From DASRSS01 sp963799045 (lineage in GTDB: Bacteria; Actinomycetota; Actinomycetes; Mycobacteriales; Jatrophihabitantaceae): 64,000 nucleotides of DNA. Positions 61,283 to 64,000 of the stretch are shown piece by piece. The stretch covers positions 558,001 to 622,000 of the forward strand of contig CAWCVN010000005.1 of NCBI GenBank assembly GCA_963799045.1, written 5' to 3'. Below the pieces are notes generated by a model. That model ran no database searches. It was not told the origin of the DNA and saw only the letters and a program-made list of their open reading frames with translations. Made by a program: the position numbers and the translations under genes. The stretch's first letter is position 1; the number at the start of each line of letters is the position of its first letter.

Positions 61283-62470
61283 ATGAGACCTACCTCCGTA
61301 CTCGCGACGCTGACCGGCCGGGACCGGCCGGGCGTGACCGCTGCCTTCTTCTCGGCGCTGTCCGCGCACGACGTCGACATCCGCGATGTCGAGCAGGTGG
61401 TCGTGCGCGACCGCCTGCTGCTGGCGGTGCTGCTCGAACTGCAGGGCGACCCCGCAGCGCTGCGGGCCTCGCTAACCCGCGCCGCGCAGGCGCTGGGCAT
61501 GGAGTCCGAGATCGTGGTGGCCGAGGAGGCCCGGACGGTCCGTCGCGTCGACGGGCGGCAGCGCAGCCACGTGATCGTGCTGGGCCGCCCGCTGCGGCCT
61601 GGGGCGCTGGGTGCGGTCGCGCAGCACATCGCCGATCTCGGCGGGAACATCGAGTCGGTGGCTCAGCTGTCGACCGAGCCGGTGTCCGCGGTCGAGATGA
61701 TCGTCAGCAGCGACGACCCGGTGGCGCTGCGCGCGGCGCTCATCCAGGCGGCCGAGGAGGCCGGTGTCGACGCGGCGATCGAACCGGCGGGGCTGCGGCG
61801 GCGGGCGAAGCGGCTGGTAGTGCTCGACGTCGACTCGACGCTGATCCGCGACGAGGGCATCGACGTGCTGGCGCAGCGCGCCGGCGTCGGGGCGCAGGTG
61901 GAGGCCGTGACGGCCCGTGCCATGGCCGGGGAACTCGACTTCGCCGAGTCGCTGCGCGAGCGGGTGGCGCTGCTCGCCGGGCTGCCCGTCGCCGAGGTGC
62001 ACGCGGTGCGTGACCGCCTTCGGCTGACGCCGGGCGCACGCACGTTCGTGCGCACGCTGCACCGGCTGGGCTTCCACGTCGGGGTGGTCAGCGGTGGGTT
62101 CACCGTGTTCACCGACCGGTTCGTCGCCGAACTGGGCCTGGACTTCGCCGCCGCGAACGAACTCGAGATCGTCGAGGGTCGGCTGACCGGTGGCCTGGCC
62201 GGGCCGATCGTCGACCGGGCCGGAAAGGCGCAGGCGCTGGCGCGCTTCGCCGAGCAGTTCGGGGTGCCGCTCGCCCAGACCGTCGCGGTCGGCGACGGTG
62301 CCAACGACATCGACATGCTGGAGGCCGCGGGCCTCGGTATCGCCTTCAACGCCAAGGCGGCGCTGCGGGCGGCCGCGGACACCTCGGTGAACGTGCCCTA
62401 CCTAGACAGCGTGCTGTTCGTGCTCGGCATCTCGCGCGAGGAGATCGAGGAGGCCGCCTCCGCTCAATGA
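61283..62470 (+). CDS. serB: Phosphoserine phosphatase with N-terminal ACT domains
   Basis: 395 residues. Two ACT-like modules lie at about 5-80 and 95-165 (VLATLTGRDRPGVTAAFFSA, HVIVLGRPLRPGALGAVAQH), the layout of mycobacterial SerB2. The HAD domain begins near 178: VVLDVDSTLIRDEGIDVLAQ with the nucleophile Asp, GVVSGGFTVFTDRFVAELGL, and AVGDGANDIDMLEAAGLGIA with the metal Asp. It completes serine synthesis by hydrolysing phosphoserine. ACT domains suggest feedback by serine. Confidence 0.94.
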   Translation: MRPTSVLATLTGRDRPGVTAAFFSALSAHDVDIRDVEQVVVRDRLLLAVLLELQGDPAALRASLTRAAQALGMESEIVVAEEARTVRRVDGRQRSHVIVLGRPLRPGALGAVAQHIADLGGNIESVAQLSTEPVSAVEMIVSSDDPVALRAALIQAAEEAGVDAAIEPAGLRRRAKRLVVLDVDSTLIRDEGIDVLAQRAGVGAQVEAVTARAMAGELDFAESLRERVALLAGLPVAEVHAVRDRLRLTPGARTFVRTLHRLGFHVGVVSGGFTVFTDRFVAELGLDFAAANELEIVEGRLTGGLAGPIVDRAGKAQALARFAEQFGVPLAQTVAVGDGANDIDMLEAAGLGIAFNAKAALRAAADTSVNVPYLDSVLFVLGISREEIEEAASAQ

Positions 62471-62477
62471 GCCCGCA

Positions 62478-62599
62478 CTTTGTGCAGCTGGGGGCCGCTG
62501 GTGATGTTGCTGAGTGGCCCTGGCCTGCACAAGGTGGTGGTCTTTGTGCACCTGGGGGCCGCTGGCAGGTCCGCTGAGTGGCCCTGGCCTGCACAAGGT
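62478..62599. repeat. Two tandem hairpin repeats between convergent serB and pncB
   Basis: Two 58-base copies (62478-62535 and 62542-62599, period 64), nearly identical except for about seven central bases. Each starts CTTTGTGCA, then CTGGGGGCCGCTGG, and ends GGCCCTGGCCTGCACAAGGT, so its two ends pair as an imperfect hairpin. Placed between convergent genes, it probably works as a bidirectional terminator or belongs to a dispersed intergenic repeat family. Confidence 0.75.
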
Positions 62600-62621
62600 C
62601 GGAGTGGTTGGGGCCGCCGGG

Positions 62622-63908
62622 TCAGGACAGGAGGGTGGGGATCGCGGGATCGCCCTTGGACAGCTTGAGCCCGTCCCAAGGCAGCGTGACCATGGCCGCG
62701 CGCAGGCGGTCGCGGGCGGCCTGGAGGCCGGGCAGGTCGGTGGCAGGCTCGCCGGAGCGCATGAACGGCCGCTGCAGCAGCCGCTGGCCGGTCTCCAGGC
62801 CGGGCGCCGACCCGACGACGACCAGCTCCTCGGTCGCGGTCCCGCTGGGCTTGTGGGCGCGCAGCGCGGTCTTGCGCCCGCCGTGGCTCTGCTTGTCCTC
62901 CGAGCGCTTCGCGACCGGCCTGCCGTCGACCTCCACCAGCTTGTAGACCATGCCCGCGGTCGGCGCGCCCGATCCGGTTACCACCGCCGTGCCCGCCCCG
63001 TAGGCGTCCACGGGCGCGGCGGCCAGCGCCGCGATCGAGAACTCGTCCAGGTCGCCGCTGACCACGATCCGGGTTCCGGTGGCGCCGAGGCGGTCCAGCT
63101 GGTCACGAGCGTGCCGTGCCATTACGGCGAGGTCGCCGGAGTCGATGCGGATCGCGCCCAGGCCCGCCCCGGCGACCTCGACGGCGATCTCGATACCCCG
63201 AGCGATGTCGAAGGTGTCGACGAGCAGGGTGGTTTCCGTGCCCAGTGAGGCGAGTTGTGCGGCGAATGCGGCGTGCTCGTCGTCGTGCAGCAGGGTGAAG
63301 GCGTGGGCCGCGGTTCCGGTCGTGGGGATGCCGTACCGCGCACCGGCCATCAGGTTCGACGTGGAGGCGAAGCCGGCGAGGTAGGCCGCCCGGGCGGCCG
63401 CGGTCGCCGCCTGCTCGTGCGTTCGCCGCGAACCCATCTCGATGATCGGACGGCCGCCCGCGGCCGTCACCATCCGCGCCGCCGCCGACGCGATCGCGCT
63501 GTCGTGGTTGAGCACCGACAGCACCAGCGTCTCGAGCACCACGGTCTCGGCGAAGGTGCCGGTGACGGTCAGGATCGGTGAGTGCGGAAAGTAGAGCTCG
63601 CCCTCCGGGTAGCCGTCGATGTCGCCGCGGAAGCGGAACTCGGCGAGGTACTGCGCGCCGAGGTCGCCGACGACGCCCCGCTCGCGCAGGAACTCCAGCG
63701 CCGGGCCGTCGAAGCGGAATTCGGCGATCGCCTCCAGCAGCCGGCCGATGCCGGCCACGACACCGAACCGGCGGCCGTCCGGCAGCCGGCGTGCGAACAC
63801 CTCGAACACGCAGCGTCGCTGCGCCGAGCCGTCGCGCAGCGCGGAGTCGAGCATGGTCAGCTCGTACTGGTCGGTGAGCAGGCCGGTCGGGCCGCCGGCG
63901 ACGGTCAT
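62622..63908 (-). CDS. pncB: Nicotinate phosphoribosyltransferase
   Basis: 428 residues. LLTDQYELTMLDSALRDGSA, VFEVFARRLPDGRRFGVVAG, EGELYFPHSPILTVTGTFAE, IIEMGSRRTHEQAATAAARA (with the phosphorylated-His region of the family), VDTFDIARGIEIAVEVAGAG, IRIDSGDLAVMARHARDQLD and VSGDLDEFSIAALAAAPVDA are family motifs. It makes nicotinate mononucleotide from nicotinate and PRPP in NAD salvage, and so recycles nicotinate formed after sirtuin-type NAD use. ATG 63908 overlaps the stop of the upstream gene (ATGA). Confidence 0.93.
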   Translation of the reverse strand: MTVAGGPTGLLTDQYELTMLDSALRDGSAQRRCVFEVFARRLPDGRRFGVVAGIGRLLEAIAEFRFDGPALEFLRERGVVGDLGAQYLAEFRFRGDIDGYPEGELYFPHSPILTVTGTFAETVVLETLVLSVLNHDSAIASAAARMVTAAGGRPIIEMGSRRTHEQAATAAARAAYLAGFASTSNLMAGARYGIPTTGTAAHAFTLLHDDEHAAFAAQLASLGTETTLLVDTFDIARGIEIAVEVAGAGLGAIRIDSGDLAVMARHARDQLDRLGATGTRIVVSGDLDEFSIAALAAAPVDAYGAGTAVVTGSGAPTAGMVYKLVEVDGRPVAKRSEDKQSHGGRKTALRAHKPSGTATEELVVVGSAPGLETGQRLLQRPFMRSGEPATDLPGLQAARDRLRAAMVTLPWDGLKLSKGDPAIPTLLS

Positions 63909-64000
63909 CGGCGGCCACCCCTCGCTGTCATGGGACCGATCGCGGCGCCCGCGCCGGCGCTCAGGTAGCCGAGCAGGGCGAACCAGATGCCCAGGTCGGC
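63905..64000 (-). CDS. C-terminus of an unidentified membrane protein (partial)
   Basis: The frame enters from the right edge and reads ADLGIWFALLGYLSAGAGAA, then IGP and a basic end, stopping at 63905. A hydrophobic helix followed by a positive tail suggests the last membrane segment of an integral membrane protein. It overlaps pncB by ATGA, so they share an operon. Too short to assign. Confidence 0.55.
   Translation of the reverse strand, partial: ADLGIWFALLGYLSAGAGAAIGPMTARGGRR

Overview
The window is GC-rich, densely packed actinobacterial chromosome. GTG and TTG starts, 4-base ATGA/GTGA gene overlaps, apparent leaderless starts, a ctaD-serB neighbourhood, an Lrp/lysine 6-transaminase pair, ANTAR and STAS regulators, an ECF sigma factor with a C-terminal NTF2-like domain, and a Fn3/MoxR/DUF58/transglutaminase-like/Ser-Thr-kinase cluster all point to Actinomycetota. 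A Frankiales, Jatrophihabitans or Nakamurella-like relative is my best guess, by inference only.

Layout. 0-4.5 kb: partial ANTAR regulator, DsbA-like protein, STAS protein, MFS exporter, sirtuin and a small three-helix protein. 4.77-7.92 kb: a Tn3-family element with matching terminal inverted repeats and a 5-base target duplication (AAGGA). Inside it are an FtsX-type ABC permease, the tail of its ATPase and the first fifth of a transposase, joined by an internal deletion. 8-14.6 kb: nitronate monooxygenase-like enzyme, asparagine synthetase, DHA2 exporter, HhH protein, and a COG4280/small membrane protein/hemerythrin trio. 14.6-24.4 kb: ClC-CBS-TrkA_C channel, FMN hydroxy-acid oxidase, TauE/SafE exporter, ECF sigma factor, DHFR-like reductase, SpoIIE-type phosphatase, EAL protein, and a MoaD-like/BNR-repeat pair.

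25.6-37.4 kb is the most distinctive region. It is a ten-gene catabolic operon behind a strong promoter with a LacI-type operator: LacI regulator, two sugar permeases and a binding lipoprotein (no ATPase), two ADP-ribosylglycohydrolase-family proteins, a ribokinase-like kinase, a glycosidase-like/SUMF1 fusion, a family III CoA-transferase and a CitE-like lyase. The set suggests uptake of a glycoside, cleavage, sugar phosphorylation, and CoA activation plus retro-aldol cleavage of an acid. I cannot name the substrate.

37.4-47.4 kb: Smr protein, cyclic-nucleotide-binding protein, AlkB-like dioxygenase, Lrp regulator with lysine 6-transaminase, fused branched-chain keto-acid dehydrogenase E1, MarR with MFS, XRE regulator with DHA2 exporter. 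47.4-59.1 kb: second DHA2 exporter, Ser/Thr kinase, then the minus-strand operon Fn3 protein-MoxR-DUF58-transglutaminase-like. Nearly every gene from about 47.57 to 56.2 kb is broken by single-base insertions with coding otherwise preserved, which looks more like sequence error than decay. 59.3-64 kb: ctaD, serB, a pair of hairpin repeats between convergent genes, pncB and the tail of a membrane protein.

No rRNA, tRNA or CRISPR array was seen.
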